This document shows, piece after piece, positions 32,985-47,900 of a stretch of DNA of 64,000 nt; positions within the stretch are counted from its first letter, which is position 1, and each line of letters begins with the position of its first letter. A model generated the notes under the pieces. The model ran no database searches, was not told the DNA's origin, and worked only from the letters and a program-made list of their open reading frames with translations. The position numbers and the translations under genes are program-made. Where the stretch lies: assembly GCF_023101765.2 (NCBI RefSeq), contig NC_064219.1, forward strand, positions 11,387,774 to 11,451,773, written 5' to 3'. Source of the stretch: Spodoptera frugiperda. Lineage: Eukaryota > Arthropoda > Insecta > Lepidoptera > Noctuidae.

Positions 32985-35900
32985 CTGCAACAACACAACG
33001 CAAGCTCTCACATGGGTCGCAATTTCATTTCATTTTCATTGGACCACTAAAGGGGATTTTCATAACATAACGTCTTTTATCGTCTAAAATGTTTAAGGTT
33101 GGGCTGAAGTGCTTGGTCGGTAAAGAGATTGGTGGACAGTATTACTTAAATGTGTGGGAGACGAGCTTCGGCACGAATGGGAGTTATATTACGGCCTCAC
33201 GCAGTAGACACGTATTTTTTATTTTCTTACGGAAACAAATACTTTCGAAGATATATCGATTTGAGGATCTAAGTATTTTTATCTTATACGAGGCCCCATC
33301 ATCAATTATCACATACCCCAATCCCCAAAATGGTAACAACACTCATAACTCCTCTGGTGTTGCGAGTGTCCATGGTCTGCACCGATTTTATTTCATGATA
33401 ACAAAGTAAAATAAAAAAGTGAAGAGTGTAAAACGTGACTGACCGAGTATAGCCCCGACGATGACCTCTGCGATCTCGACATTCTTGGAGTCCTTGGCCC
33501 CCGCGTCGGCGGGCGTGGGACTCTTGGACAGCGGCAGCAGCGAGGCAGAGGGGAAGCCGGCCACGCCGCCCACGCCTCCTACGCCGCCCACGCTGCCCAC
33601 GCCGGCCGACAGCGAGATGGGCGCCACGGCTGGGGGGCGAAGCGCCTCGAATGCAACCTCCGCGAAACGCTCTAAGGAGCCGCCGCGCGCGCCGCCTGCG
33701 GACGCGTCATACGTCAGCACCCGCACTGCGCCCTCCCGCGTCCCCTCCCAGTCCCCGCCCCCGCCCCGCGCCCCGCGGCACTCACACCTTACATTAGAAC
33801 GTTTCGCGCTGTTGCGGACAGAGTTACGTGTTAGCTGGCGCCGCCGCCGCCCGCACGCACCGCCACCTCGCTCGCTAGCGAGTACTCGCCCACGCACGTA
33901 CTTCCACGTTACCAAATGTGATATCTCATATTTCAGCGTGCGTGGCCAAACTAAATTCAGACTCCCCATTATCCGTTACCTATCTGTCTGTGACGCGGTC
34001 AAATTTTGATCTCTACTTGGAGAGTAACAAAATTAAATACAACAAAACAAGTTCAATAGTATTGTTGTCTTTTAGAAATTCATTGACTTAATGCGGCAGA
34101 CTAGTTCGCTTTTATCTAAACATCAAACAATATACATACGCAACATAACATAAAATTTGGTAATGCATTTAACAAAAAGTACAACAATGGCGGACAGTAA
34201 ACAGCATAATTTAGGTAAAGTTGACACGCTGAAATATTGTCAATTCTGGAGTACAAGTGTATGCAGCTATGCAGGTCTGCAGGTACTGTCATGCATGGGA
34301 CAGTGCGCACTAGTCTAGCACTAGCGAGTGCGGAACTATGTGCTGTGCGAGACGACGCCGCGGACCGTCAACGGATACATGATACCACACAAAAGAACAA
34401 CTTTACCGATTGCCGCATTTGTTGGTGTCTCATAGAAACAACTTAACTTTATTTACATTCTCACAAATTGTCTACCACTACACAAAACTATAATTTGCTC
34501 AAACTAGAGTACGTGATCGAGAGTACAACATATACTTGTACACACTGCTGGAAGTTACAACATACACAGAATATGTTTACAGAACGTATTCCCAAGTTAC
34601 AACATTGTACTTTAAAGTTGTTCTTTCTATTCTATTGTGTCGTGGACCGGACTTTGTCAACAAGCCAAGGTAAACAGTGTTACAGATTGTCTTAGATCCA
34701 GTGTGTGATAGTTCTGTTCATTTACAAAAATAAATAGCATATCAAGTTAATATTTGAGAGAACAATAAGCGACCCACCTCGGGATGCGAGTTGGGCCTCG
34801 GTCTTGCACGGTCCGTCCACGACACAAGCTCATGTTATGTATTGCCGACAGAATGGTATGGTAAAGCGATGGTCAAGAATTTGGAAAAGAACTTTAGAAA
34901 GATTAAATAAACAAAAAATAAAACTGTAAGCCAATAGTGTTATTAGGATCAGCAATACAACACGTGATACACCATCAAATTATTCTAAGCATGCAAGTAT
35001 AACGACATAGTATACAGTCTTTCTTAGTATATAACCGTGTTTCGTTTCAAAAGTCAATATATTTCACGGCCACTGCATAGGACAATATGCCTGACATGTT
35101 TTAGTCTTTTTGGTAGCACTTATAGGCCCACATCATTTGCTGTGTGTAATCTGATATCACATCCACACCTGAAAAACGTCTGTGCATTAGACACGTGTGC
35201 CCGCTGTCACTTACTTCGTACGCCGGTAGCATGCAGCCTTATGACTCATTTTGTTTTGGAACCAGACAACGTAACAGAAATATATGAAATGTTCTTGTGA
35301 GATTTCATTTGAAATAAAACACGGCAGAGTGAGAACGAAAGCATATTTGAAAGTTATTGATTAATTATCACGAGATAGCCAATCAGATACCAAGACAGAA
35401 TGACAAAGCTTTGTGAAATTTAGAATTTGGAAGCGATGTGTGAGGGTATGTACCACAGCCGGGTGTCCCTGCCACCGCCGCGCGAGCCGGGCGGGTACCC
35501 AACGTCAACTTTTGGACACTATCGAGTCAACTTTACACTTTCATGTTTATAACGATTTACGAACAAATATACTGAAATTGCTCTATTTACCCCCTTTGTA
35601 AAATACCAACATTCCAATTTCAGTATACTTTTGTAATTACCTTCAAAATAATTTAAAACAATAATTACTTATTCTGTACAGAATTTTTAAAACAGGCTAA
35701 CTGGTAGTAATAATCTACTAAACGAATCCAACAGTGACCTCCACGACCCAACTTTATAACATTAAAAAACCTTCAAAAATTCTGTACATAAATATTTTAT
35801 TAATAAAACCAGTAATGGAGATTTAACGCTTTAAACAATAATATAGTCTAGAATTAGTTAATTCAATTAGGTACATAAAAAATTAGTATTTACTGCAAAT

Positions 35901-38900
35901 TAAAATAATTACAAAGTGTAATAAAATTCCAATTTACTGGCTTTATCAATACAATACATCAATTTATATAATATCGTGTCTGTGTGTAGCAGCTAGCTGT
36001 TTGAACAATATAACTGTTGGTGTAAGTAGGGACTCAGTTGCAGTAGATTGCATTCAATAGTTCCTGCAGTATAACTGGCGGTACTTGTGTATTGATTTGG
36101 TTGTACAGCTAGTTCCGCCGTGACTGCGGTGCTTTATACAGGCAACGGTCTTTAATGCGCTAATATTGCGGAAAAACTTGCGCAAATTTGCGCAAACATT
36201 TTAGTATTTCGTTTCGTATTTTAAAATTACGGAAAACTGAGTATATTACCGTTTGTTTTAAATTATGCTGTGCAAGTAATGGCTAGTAGACTACATGTTC
36301 TGAATAGTTTGAGTGCTGCGTGAAGAAGGCACGGCAATCTTGACACTGCGTCTTAAGGCTTATTTGAGCAAATAATATTATAGTTTTTGGAATGGAAATT
36401 ACTAATCTTAAAACATTTAAATTAGAGAGCCCGTTAGCAGATACTAAATAAGTCTTGGATGACGCAGAATGTTTCAAGTGAATTCATATAGAGGTGAGTG
36501 TGTGTGTGGAGTGTGGCGAGGAGTACGTACCGAGCGGCACCTGTCCGATGGGCCCGAAGACGGCGGGCGGGTCCTGCGCCGGCAGCGGGAAGTAGGCGGC
36601 CGACAGCGGCGGCGCGGGCAGCGCGGCCGGCAGCGCCAGCCCCAGCACGCCGTGCTTCACCAGCAGCGCCAGCGCCGCGCCGATCTCGGAGATGCCGGCC
36701 TCGCTGTAGCCGGCCTGGCGCAGCGCCGCCTTGATGTGGTCCAGCGTGTGCTGCGTGAGCGGCGCGGGCGGCTGCGAGCCGGGCGGCGCCAGCGACAGCG
36801 ACAGCGACAGCGCGCCCAGCCCGCCCGCCACGCCGCCCACGCCCGCGCCGTTCACCAGCACGCCGCCCACGCCTCCTCCCACGCCGCTCAGCGCGTGGTT
36901 CTGTCACACGAATACGCTCAGTACGGGTTACACCGCGCACGCCTCGCACCACTGACACTTCATTTTTTGTCTTATTTTCTTTTATAAAATATCGACTTTA
37001 ACATTTAGCAAGATATGTATCTTACATCGGCCAATATAAATTAGCACACATTGGACATTTACAGTTACATTAAATATGCGTGCAATTCTATCAAACACAG
37101 ACAACGATTATATATTATGTAACTCTAAAATAGAATTATAGACAACATTTAAACATTCATGTATTTGTGTCACGTGTGGAAAGAGAACTCAAACCCCACC
37201 ACCATATAAAGATAGGATTCCCAAATAAAGAGTATGTACATATAAATAGAGAATAGGTAACAACTGAGAGTAGACAGTAGAACCCAGGTCAAGATGTAGG
37301 ACAGTTAGTTCAGTGTACCAGTACTAGTGTACACACAGTGTAAGCGGTTAGTGTCAGTGTCTCCGTCCGCTCCACGCACCAGCCCACCACTCGGCTCAAC
37401 TACGCCATTGTTTACTCTACACTATATCTCTTTAATATTCAATTATAATTTTACCATCCTACTGAGTAAAAGTAAACTGCGATGCGACACGTATATTAAT
37501 TCAGATAGTGAATAAATTGAATTGCTAATCAAACATGATTTTCAATAAAATCATGTTCTATTTCAAAATCGGTTGTCAATGAACCGTCATGTTCCAAAAC
37601 TACTATCACGCACAGTAATAGAAAAAATGTTTTCATTTCGTTCGTATCGAGTCACATTACTCAGCAGGATGGCGAGTATCGAGTGCCGCAGTGGTGTGCG
37701 GTGCGTGGAGGAGGTGCGGGTGTGCGCATGCATGTCGGGCGCCGCAGCCACCACTAGCACACGCTCGTGTCACAGGGGGCGCCACCGCGCGCTACACTCG
37801 CAACACTTGGGGAATACACGAGACATGACCTAATACAAAATGATAGAAGAACATTTTGTATTATGAGAGTCTGGTATAGTGCGCCAAGTGGGGCGCGTGT
37901 AGCGGCGTACGTGGGCCCCGCAAGCCGGGGTCTGTCACGACATAGGAGCGTGTACGAGAGGTCACCTCTTTCACCTCAGCGGTGGGCACGGCGTAGGGCG
38001 AGCCGGTCGGGTTGTAGTTGGCCACGGGCCCCGCCACGTCCGCGTACGACACGTTGGGGCAGGACCCGGACTGCGGGTCGTCCACGACCTTCTGCAGGAT
38101 CATCAGGCAGGCCTTCTTGTTGTTCTCCTTCTCACCTGGAAGAAACAACATATTATTAGTCAAGTACAACGTTTCACATTTGATTAAAATTAGGTATTTA
38201 ATGCCAAAGTTGTCCATCGATCAATCAGATGATCTGCACGCAGCGTGTATATCGTACAGATATAGTAACCCATTATAAATGTGTGTTTAATGCACAATAT
38301 AGTGTGTACAGTATCGGTGGCAGTGGGCCAGCAACGTGCCGCCAGTTGTGCACCATTTCACGCATTGTTCCTGCTAATGCTACTGCGAGCACTGTTCACA
38401 CAGGTACCGATAGCCAACAACTATCTATTGCGCTCGTAAACATCTCTAATTGCATTATAAATTCACTGCTCTGATTTACTTCACAACGAGCTGCTCTTCG
38501 GTTGCACTTGTCATAAAGATTATAATAGTTGATCGATATCACAGCGCTTGCTTTATCTATTAATAATATGTTTCATTTTGTTCAATCTGTATTTGTGTCT
38601 GCAACACTCGTCCTAATCAGGGTCTAATTAAATTAACGAAAATGGGAACTAATGTGCTACCTAAGGTGTATTCGAGGTGGCTATAAATAACTGCAAAATC
38701 AAATAAGTATACATTGTTGCTACCTCGTGGCAGTGATGCAATGCAGTAATAGCCAGGTAGTGTATCTAATCGAGTAGTATTTCTTTGTACTTGTATCGTA
38801 ACATAATGTAATAAAATAATGTAACTATTAACTTGCTCTCGTTCAATATGTATTGTGTATAGAAAATGCCAGCTAATAGGTCCAATTCACAGAGGAAATT

Positions 38901-41900
38901 AATTTGTTTGACGCAGGACTCCCAAAGCATGTCCTCATCCTTGCAACCGCTAAAAGATATCTACCAATCTACTCGCAAAATCTTTATAATGAGTCACAAA
39001 ATTACAAAACGTCCTGCGATGATCGCATCTTTTATTTGTCAAAGTAAGTCTCCAGACGGAGCATGCCTAGTATATTCTCCATGCTGTGTTTCAACCTTGC
39101 ACAAATATCAGAATTTGTCATTAGTCATTGTCACCACGCGACGTGATTTGACCTTTACTGCTGACTCTAGTGCGGCACTAGTCAAGCGAATATCTATTTT
39201 TAAGAAGCGGTACATACCTAACTATGCATAATAAAATGATGCATTATTATTTATGTACTGTCTGGTAGGCTAGCGGTTAGAAGCTTTGGAGGCTGCCGTG
39301 GATAAATAGAGGAATACAATTGTTCAAGTATCACATAAAATTCCACAAAATATATTACAAAATTATGCAAAATAATGAACTAACGGTTTCATGAAAGACT
39401 TAAGTCAACTGCTATGTAAAACTAACACAATCTGCGACGACAAACTTGGGACACACTTTTCTTATTCCGTGTTAGCTTTTCATGTTATCGAATAGTGTCC
39501 CGCGGCGGGTTATGGGCGGGCGAGGTAAACGCGACGCGGTTACCTATCCGGCACAATTTCCCGCCACATCCGTAACCACCGCGATATGGATGCCGCAAAT
39601 CCAATATCAGATAATCGGGCTTTCAGCTAGTCAGCCCACAGCTGAATTTAAAATATCACCAAATATACCAAGTATTATTCCAGTGGGTAATTTTAAAGAG
39701 CTTGTATTTTTAGAACAATAGGGTATATGTTTTGATAAGCGCTAGGATAAGTTGCGTCTGTGTTATCGTTATATTATTATTCATGTAGCCTTGGAGCAGA
39801 GTGTATCGAAAACATCGATATACCTCATTTGTCGTGGAAGAAACACAATTTTCCGACATAGGCATATTCGACATTAGAGTATAATGAGGTGCTTGTAGCA
39901 CACAAGGTCCGGCCGCTCGGTGCGCAGAGACGATTATTGTAACAAAAAGTATAGTCCGACTGCTACAATTAGGGCCTCAACGTGACCTCGCCTGAAGGGC
40001 ACTGGTAAAAAACTATCAGATTTCCATGTCCTTTATGAGTTCGTATTGTAATTTAAACAAATATATTATAATACAAAACAGTTTCTATGAATTGACAAAA
40101 TGCGTCTCCAAAATGTTAGGTAAAAAACTCCGAGAAAGAGACTCCGATTGTGCTTAAGAATTTAGACTTATTTACTTACTTACATTTTTTTGCAATATCT
40201 CAACTGTCATAATATAGCAAAAATACACAAAAGCTTTATCAAGTAAAACCCGGTGATCCGTAAATTGTAGCGGTGATTGTGTAAGGCGATATCTTCAATC
40301 CTCTCACTCGCAGATGTTAGGCAGACATTCGGCAGACAGTTGCAACATTACGTCTGGGTGTCATGTCAGTGCTGATCTTTTATAACACTAACATTTGCAT
40401 GAAAAAAAGAAATATTTTTACCGGACCCTTGGCAAAGCAAATAGATTAAAATGAGAGTAATATTAATTTAGGACGTATCTCTATATCCAATTTATTCGTT
40501 CTGTGAAGAAATCCATTAAGTATTTCCAGGAACTTTCGTAACATTTAGAGGAGCGTAGCGAAGGGCCACGTACTCACTCCACGAGAGAATAACAGTGGCT
40601 CCATTAGAGATATAAACGTGACTACGTTCAACGAAGACATTACGTGTCTCGCTTGGACTGTATTTAAGCGAAAGCTTAAACATGTCGAGCAAAAAGTTAT
40701 TGTTCTAGAACAATAACTATAAATCCCGCAATGAAAGATATAGGGTTAAATCTGATTGTATTTATTATTTGAGCCGCTAAAATTCCACCAAGTCTCGTCC
40801 ATCCTAAACTTGTAGAATGCAATGTTTAAAATATTCACATCAATAGCCAGCGAAAGCTTGTCCATCACTAGAACAGATTACAGACAGTTTCGATACAGCT
40901 ATTGTTCAAGCGCTTGTTTTAATACTGTCTAGATCATTATAGGAGAAAGGACGTCACTTGTAGCTTAAGCCTTTGTAAACTTTTACGTAGTGCTAGGAAA
41001 CGAGGAAGAATTTATTTACGATGATATATATGTAGGTGGATCTAAACAATCATCTACACAGCCAACAAAAGGTACTTCATTGGACAATTATAACTGGGTA
41101 CTGCTGATTAACCGACAAGTAGCAGTATACTTGTATTAATTATGGTCATAACCGGTCTGGCAACAAACGCGTCCTGGCATATTTATTGTTTAATTACACT
41201 ACACTATAAATAAACTTGCTAACTCCCTATGGATACGAAGGTAGTGAAGTCTTAAGCGCAGAGGTGTTAATCCACGGACGCCGAAGGTTTAAAACTTATC
41301 AGTGAATAATAAAGATAGGATAATTCGGTGAATTGCAAATGAACGCTGTAGGGGGCTGCTTATCTAATGAGGCTCGCCGTGATCCCAGATATCCAGGCCG
41401 CACTCCATTCATATTTAATTAATTGAGCACATATTTTCACGTGCCTACAGTTCCCACTTCATTACAATAATTACGGGAGCCCCTTGGTGACGTTAATTTT
41501 AATAGCGCCCGCCCGTCGAGGACCCACAGTAAATAGAGAAGAAAGTAGAGCTTTGGAATTAATACAAAAAGGCCATCACAGTCCGAGATATGATTAAGGA
41601 AATGTTCATCAGTAGTGTGTGCACAGTGATGTGATGGCGATGCAGGCGCAGCGACCAGCCAGTGTACCGGGTACCGGGTACTCACCCACGACGGTGATGC
41701 ACCTCTCTTGCAGCGACAGCTCCTTAGCTTTTTGCGAGATCTGCACGTAGCTGCCACTCTGTTCCTTGATCTGCTTGATGTAGTTGCCGCCCTTGCCGAT
41801 GATCATGCCAGCTGTTGAGTTAGGCACCAGGATCTTCACCTGGAATGAAGACGTGATCGTGGTAATGGAAATGTTAAGAGGCGAGTGAGAACTGCAAGTG

Positions 41901-44900
41901 ACATGTTGTGAAGATCTGATGCTGCACGAGTAGACCGCGCCCAACGATACAAGCGTACTGCGTCACTTATGTACAGACACAAGAGGAGTGACACAAACTT
42001 TAAGTGAATATAAACAGTTGTGGTATTTAGTTTCCATCGCAATTATCTCAAAGCACTTCGCTGCTAATCTAAAGTTTTTCCAAGAGAAATCATTAATCAA
42101 GGCACTTTCCCACGGCGGGCGATCAAAACGAGTTAAAATAAAAGCAACGCTTCACGGGCTAGCGTTAAAATTCCATTTTACGTAGGCTTTAAAACTGAGC
42201 AGGCCTGCTTTTATGTTCTTAAATGGAGGGTGCGGCAGAACAAAGGGTGAGTAAAACCTAAATACACTGTAAACTTGATTTTATGTTAAATGGCATTTGC
42301 GTAAACAGACAATATTGCCGAGGAATTATAATTGTGAAGGATCCGCCACGCGCCGTTACCACGGGACAGACATTAGCATCGTTGAATATGGTATTACGAC
42401 ATTCTCGATTGTTGTTTATGAATTATTTAACAGTTCTGAGTGTCATGTTTGCTATAGATTGGCATCTCTTCTTTTTGTTCTACTTAATTAAGATTCTCTT
42501 CATGAAAGGTTAATTACTTACAAATGGTCTTCTATATTCATCATGGTGGGTGAGTGGGTGGCATCCTCGTATGCGAGTGTAGGCAAAAGAATACAGTGCC
42601 TACTTACTCTCAGTGAACACCAAACTTTCGTAAGTATTTAACCATCTCTCGGTCACGATTATACTTGTGATTTATCACTTAAGAAGAATGAGAACCCACA
42701 ATGTGAGCCCGAGGCCTCCAGATCTAAATGATCCTATCGAAGTGATCGTAAATTATAGTAAGTAGAGTTCTTATATTTCAAATAACTTGCCCACCCTAAC
42801 AAGGACGGTCCCAGAATTAGGTTTACGAAATGCGTAGATTTTTGCTCTCCGGCAAAATTTGTGTTTGCGTAACAATAATTTAAGAGCTCAAAAATACGGG
42901 AGAGAATAAGTACTTTCTATTTGTTCTATTAACCGGAATATAATGATTAAGTACCACATACAATGACATTAGTTATTAGAACAATAACGTTTACAAAGAC
43001 AAGGATCCGTCTGTAGTCGTCCTCTCCGTGTCAGCAGCAGGAGCTAATTAATTGCGAGTACTGCGACATGTCACCTACTACATTGTTACACAACACAGCG
43101 GTGACAAAGCAAGCCTAATACTCTTCAAAGACAGTATCTATATTATGTATTATTTTAGTAATGCCAATTATAAGTTGTTTCAAAGTATTATAACCGAAAA
43201 ATACAGGCGTTACGTAATATCCGAGTGTCCATTTTTGCGCAGTTGCCAGTTGCCAGTAGGCGAGGGCAATTACTGTAAAATGAAGCTCCGCAGTGGGCAC
43301 AGTTGATAACTATCGTAAGGTCCCTCCCACAGCGTGATGTAATGACCGCAGAGTAGTCCCGCAGCGCACAGCCAAAAATCCGATAACTTTAACTACACTG
43401 CAGATGCAAGCACACGAGTACTTGCAGGGGTCTCGAGCGAGGTTTAACGAAGGTCCCAGTATCTCCATACCTTTCTCGACCCACGATATTGATCTATGAC
43501 CCTGCACGTCACCGCACGTGGTTGGATACACTCGCGACTCGGCAGTCGCTCAGCCGATATCGAGCAGTGTTCCGCCAACGCTAATCAGCCGAGAAGATAA
43601 CAGTTTAGAAATAAACGTTATTGCCACCGTTACATAAGCAATGGAGTAAACGGTCACAGCTATGGTCCTACGTGTTGGCTTTGCTTGAAGGGAAGTTACT
43701 TCATTGGAATGTGTCTAGGTATTTACTTCTTAGAAGACAAACATGTTAGTACACCCATGACAGTTGATAAAATGGCAACTCCTAGATTAATGAACTATAT
43801 AGAAAAAAATATTAAACATCTGACTGAAGACAAATACTCGTATTGGATCTAAGTTTTGAATGTTGTAGCACCGAAAATATGCGACGGCATACAACGGTAT
43901 CGGGGCTCATCCGCAACCTGCGTTAATTCCGTCGAGATCATGGCACCAAGAGTCGACGCAACATTAGATGCAGAGCATGACACAGACGAGTTTATCGCGG
44001 CAGTGCACACTAATGAATTACGTACGCCGATAGCACCAGAACGTGATTCGAGTTTGACCTTGCAACGACCACTCAGCTCATACTGCCTCATATGGGAATG
44101 TAAACATGTCTTCTAACTTATTCCCAGAAAGTTTTACCACTCTAAACGGTATGTTGATTACTTTCCTTTTAGTCGCAAATAAAACCAAGTAACAAGAGCT
44201 TGTAATTAATGACGAACAGCCACGATAAATCATTGTTCGATAGGATCGGAGCTGCAGTGCGCTACATAGGTGCACTCCATTTGTACTTGTCCTCTACAAG
44301 CCCTGGTTTATGTTTTTATTTCTCCGCAAGTGGAACGGAAGCTCATGCATAGTATAAATATGTATTCTGTGGTTTCACGACCGCACACAGCTGACTTCAT
44401 AATTCAAACGTAATTTTGTGACGTGCGTTCCTGTTGTAGACAAGTGAGAGCACTTTAATTATCATTTTGGTGAAGATTCCCATTAATCGTGGTCGCTGTT
44501 CAGTGCTGGCAAATATTGCGGTGTGTAAAATTAGTTGTTTCAAACTCCATTGACATAATTATTATTTGGCATTATCATTGCCATATCTCTGTACGCCCAC
44601 AATGTATCGACGAGCGTTTTAGGTACGCCAATGTGTTATAGAACCAATATGTACCATATGTACATACATATAAGTATTAGATCTGCTTTATACAACCGAT
44701 ATAGATAATATAGATAACACGAAGCGCTCTATTTACATTATAATTAAATACTTAACCGAAAGTAGGGAGAGGTTTTCGAAGAATTAATTTAGGCAAATTA
44801 TTCAGTTTGCTCCCTTCAAAATGCTTGATTACTTTATGTTCTCAAATAAATAATTGAGTAGAGCTTTCTCAGTAAATAAAGAAATTAGACATCCCACGCA

Positions 44901-47900
44901 CATTCAACAGTGATGATGTTTTGCATAATATTTGAATTATACATTCATGAAATGTAGAAAAAGTCGACCTTTCAATGTCTTTGTTTATTTCATAACATGA
45001 ATGTAGTAGCGCGACTTGTGACGATCAATGAAAATGACCAACCGCTGTAATAAGCGTGGCGAAGTCGCACATAATGCGCATAACTGCTGTACAATGGCAG
45101 TAATCGATGTAATCATACATCACCAGTGATGGATGACGAGCGACACTCCAGCAGTTGCCACGCGACGTTCCAACCACCCTGACCTCCACACGCCCTCCGT
45201 CTCCAACTCCGCAGGTATTTCAAAGATAACACTGAATAATAGAATAAGTTCGTGTGAAAAGTTCCGCTCTCAAAGGTCACAGGTTCAAACAATCGCCATC
45301 TTTGACAGTTTCGTGTTTAACTTTCATCGAAATATCACCATTTTCTTCGGAAAGACATTTTTATTACGTGTTGATTCAGTGACATTGCAGTGTGGAGATA
45401 TTTTAAAATACTTCGCTTCATTTTTGACATAGCGGACAAAAAGTAGCGACACTCATTATAGCATCGGTCTCTCAAAAAAGGCTATAGGTAGCTGTGGACT
45501 TATGAAAACATATTCGTCTAAATGCAGAGATGAAGGAGTTGAAAGGCCGATTTTGTTTACTTTATGGATAGTAACCGACATTTCAGGGCAAGGTGAGATC
45601 CACATATGAATGAATGTTCCTACAGACCAACAACGTCACAATGGACAAAAGGTTCAGTAGAGGGAATATTCTCGAGTTAGTGCAACAATTACTGACACGG
45701 ACAAAGCTTTAGAGAGCCAGTGTAGTCCATGTTCAATTGTCGGGCATCTCCGTCACCAGACAATTTGAGCGTCTGACGCAGCTGCCGACCTGTACACGTG
45801 ACCATTCAAATTCATTACTATGGAAATTGCCGCTTTAGATATTCATTTCACGATGAAAGCTTTCAAGTACAATATTTTCCTGTCCTGTTTTAATATAACA
45901 TGGACTAAATAATGAATTCCATTACGTCCAAATGTTTAGAAATTTCAAGATAGGCATCATGAAATTCTTCTGAAGGCGACCAACAGAGTGGCCCACCTCA
46001 ATAAATAAAAATACATTTGTCTATGAATACAAAGTTGCCCTTAACGGCGGTCGGCCATTTGCATGTAAATTGTCTGATATGGAGGCCTAACGGTTTCTGC
46101 TTACAATCACAATTTGATTTTCATTTGGCCAACCTGCTGTGAACACAGGATAATGTTTTCTCATCAAATTACTGCGCGTAATCACTTTCCGTTCGCCCCG
46201 CCATCGAGAATCGCTAAATGGAACAGAAACAGTAATGGTTATGTGTTCCCAGATTACAACTATACAAAATCTGTTCAGCGTTGCAGTGTACCAGTATTTG
46301 GGAAGGAAGAGTTTTTCCTTGTAAAGCGATGATATAGTAGCATCCACGTCGTACAGTATCCATCTCCGCTGCCATTTTCCATCGATACCGATACAAGTCA
46401 ACGAAATTATGATATTGGAATGAGCGCGTACCCGAAAGGTTTTTCCCTTTCGTTATAACCTCATCAATGTTACCCTTCCATAACGTAAAATGACACTTTC
46501 CTTCTTTCCCTGCAACATGTCTTATCAATTACATTACAAATCGAAATGTCAAAGTTATTTAGCTGCAGGAAATTGTGGTAGACAAGGCGATGATCAAATT
46601 ACAATTTGTCTTTCTTTTGTTTCCATTTTAAAGTACAACGTGTTGCTAATTTTAACACCAACAGGTTTTAAAGACTTATTTATAACTTTTCAAGATATCT
46701 GATACCACATAAAAATCTTTAGTGTGATTCGGCGGACTATCCATACAAATGAATAAAATAAAATGTTCCATTGTTTCTTGGCCTGCCTGTCTCCGATTCA
46801 CAGCTCGGCGCGCATGAGATACCGGGTCGCGCGCCGATCAGAGCGCCACTACCGACGCCGGTAATGCGGCCACGACACTTCACCCATTCAGCATTACTTC
46901 CGAAGATACCAGCCGTGAGGAACAATTGTATTATAGCTGTACCGACATCATTGAGCAACATTATGCTGGTTATATCCATAGATAAAGTGCGCTGAACTCA
47001 TTTTATGTAGGACATACTTCGTCTACAATAGTTGTGTGTCCCTCTAAAACAAAATATTATCTAGAAATTAAATGAAATCAATCACAGTCCATGTGTAGGT
47101 GTGTGATAACCTGATAACACGTACAATTACATACTCTAGATATCCACTTTTGTATGAAATACGAACGGTATCAAAAATACTGACGTAAGATATAATATTT
47201 TACGTGACTGTGTGTGGCGTGTAAGGGAAATAGTGTAGCTACAATGATGTAAATGGTTTCTATATCTTTCTCCGTGAGAGAAGGTTCGTATTTAGCATAA
47301 AACAATTAATAGAAAACAATGTACGTCGGCGGTACAATTATGATTTATTGATCAGTTGATCAGCACGCGGGGCACGTGTTGCGACTTGCGAGCTCCCGAA
47401 CACGTGGCTCGCCCTCGCCGCGCCGCTAATTTAATATGCCAGCGTTGATACCGTTTAAAATCGTTCACGCCATCGCGAGGAACAACGTGAAGAAAATTTA
47501 TTTAATGTTTAATAGCCGTATATTATGAGTTAATCGATATCGTGTTCTTGATATGTTATTCTTATATGTATACCGATATAAATTATCAAATTATTTTTTA
47601 ACATCAAACGCTCACTTGAAAGCCTTTTTACACGTTCTCTGAACAAATTTTTAAACTCATTGATAGTAGGGCACTTCGTACACTATATTGAACACAATTT
47701 TGTTCAAAATTTCGTAACACAATACTTTAATAATTCATTAAAGAGGCGCTGAAAAGGTTCCTCTTAACTAATAGTTACGTTAATTACCTAAAATTTAAAG
47801 CCTGGTTTGCCGACAGACGGGCGGGCGGCCGCTCGTGGCCTGTAAGCTGAGCACCGCCGGCTTAAAATGTTCAGAGGGACTTTGCCTGTAATTATTTTAC

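Noticed and set aside
33461..34009. 182-codon plus-strand ORF rich in Pro and Ala
   Set aside because: Antisense to a GC-rich pasilla exon and its upstream intron; composition artefact.
36434..36987. Several long overlapping ORFs on both strands
   Set aside because: Only the minus-strand frame matching the pasilla linker has homology and correct splice phases; the others arise from very high GC.
45133..45212. Plus-strand exon ending CCGCAG|GTATTT
   Set aside because: The frame reads like protein for about 28 residues, but there is no partner exon, no family match, and the CAG could equally be random or an acceptor on the plus strand.
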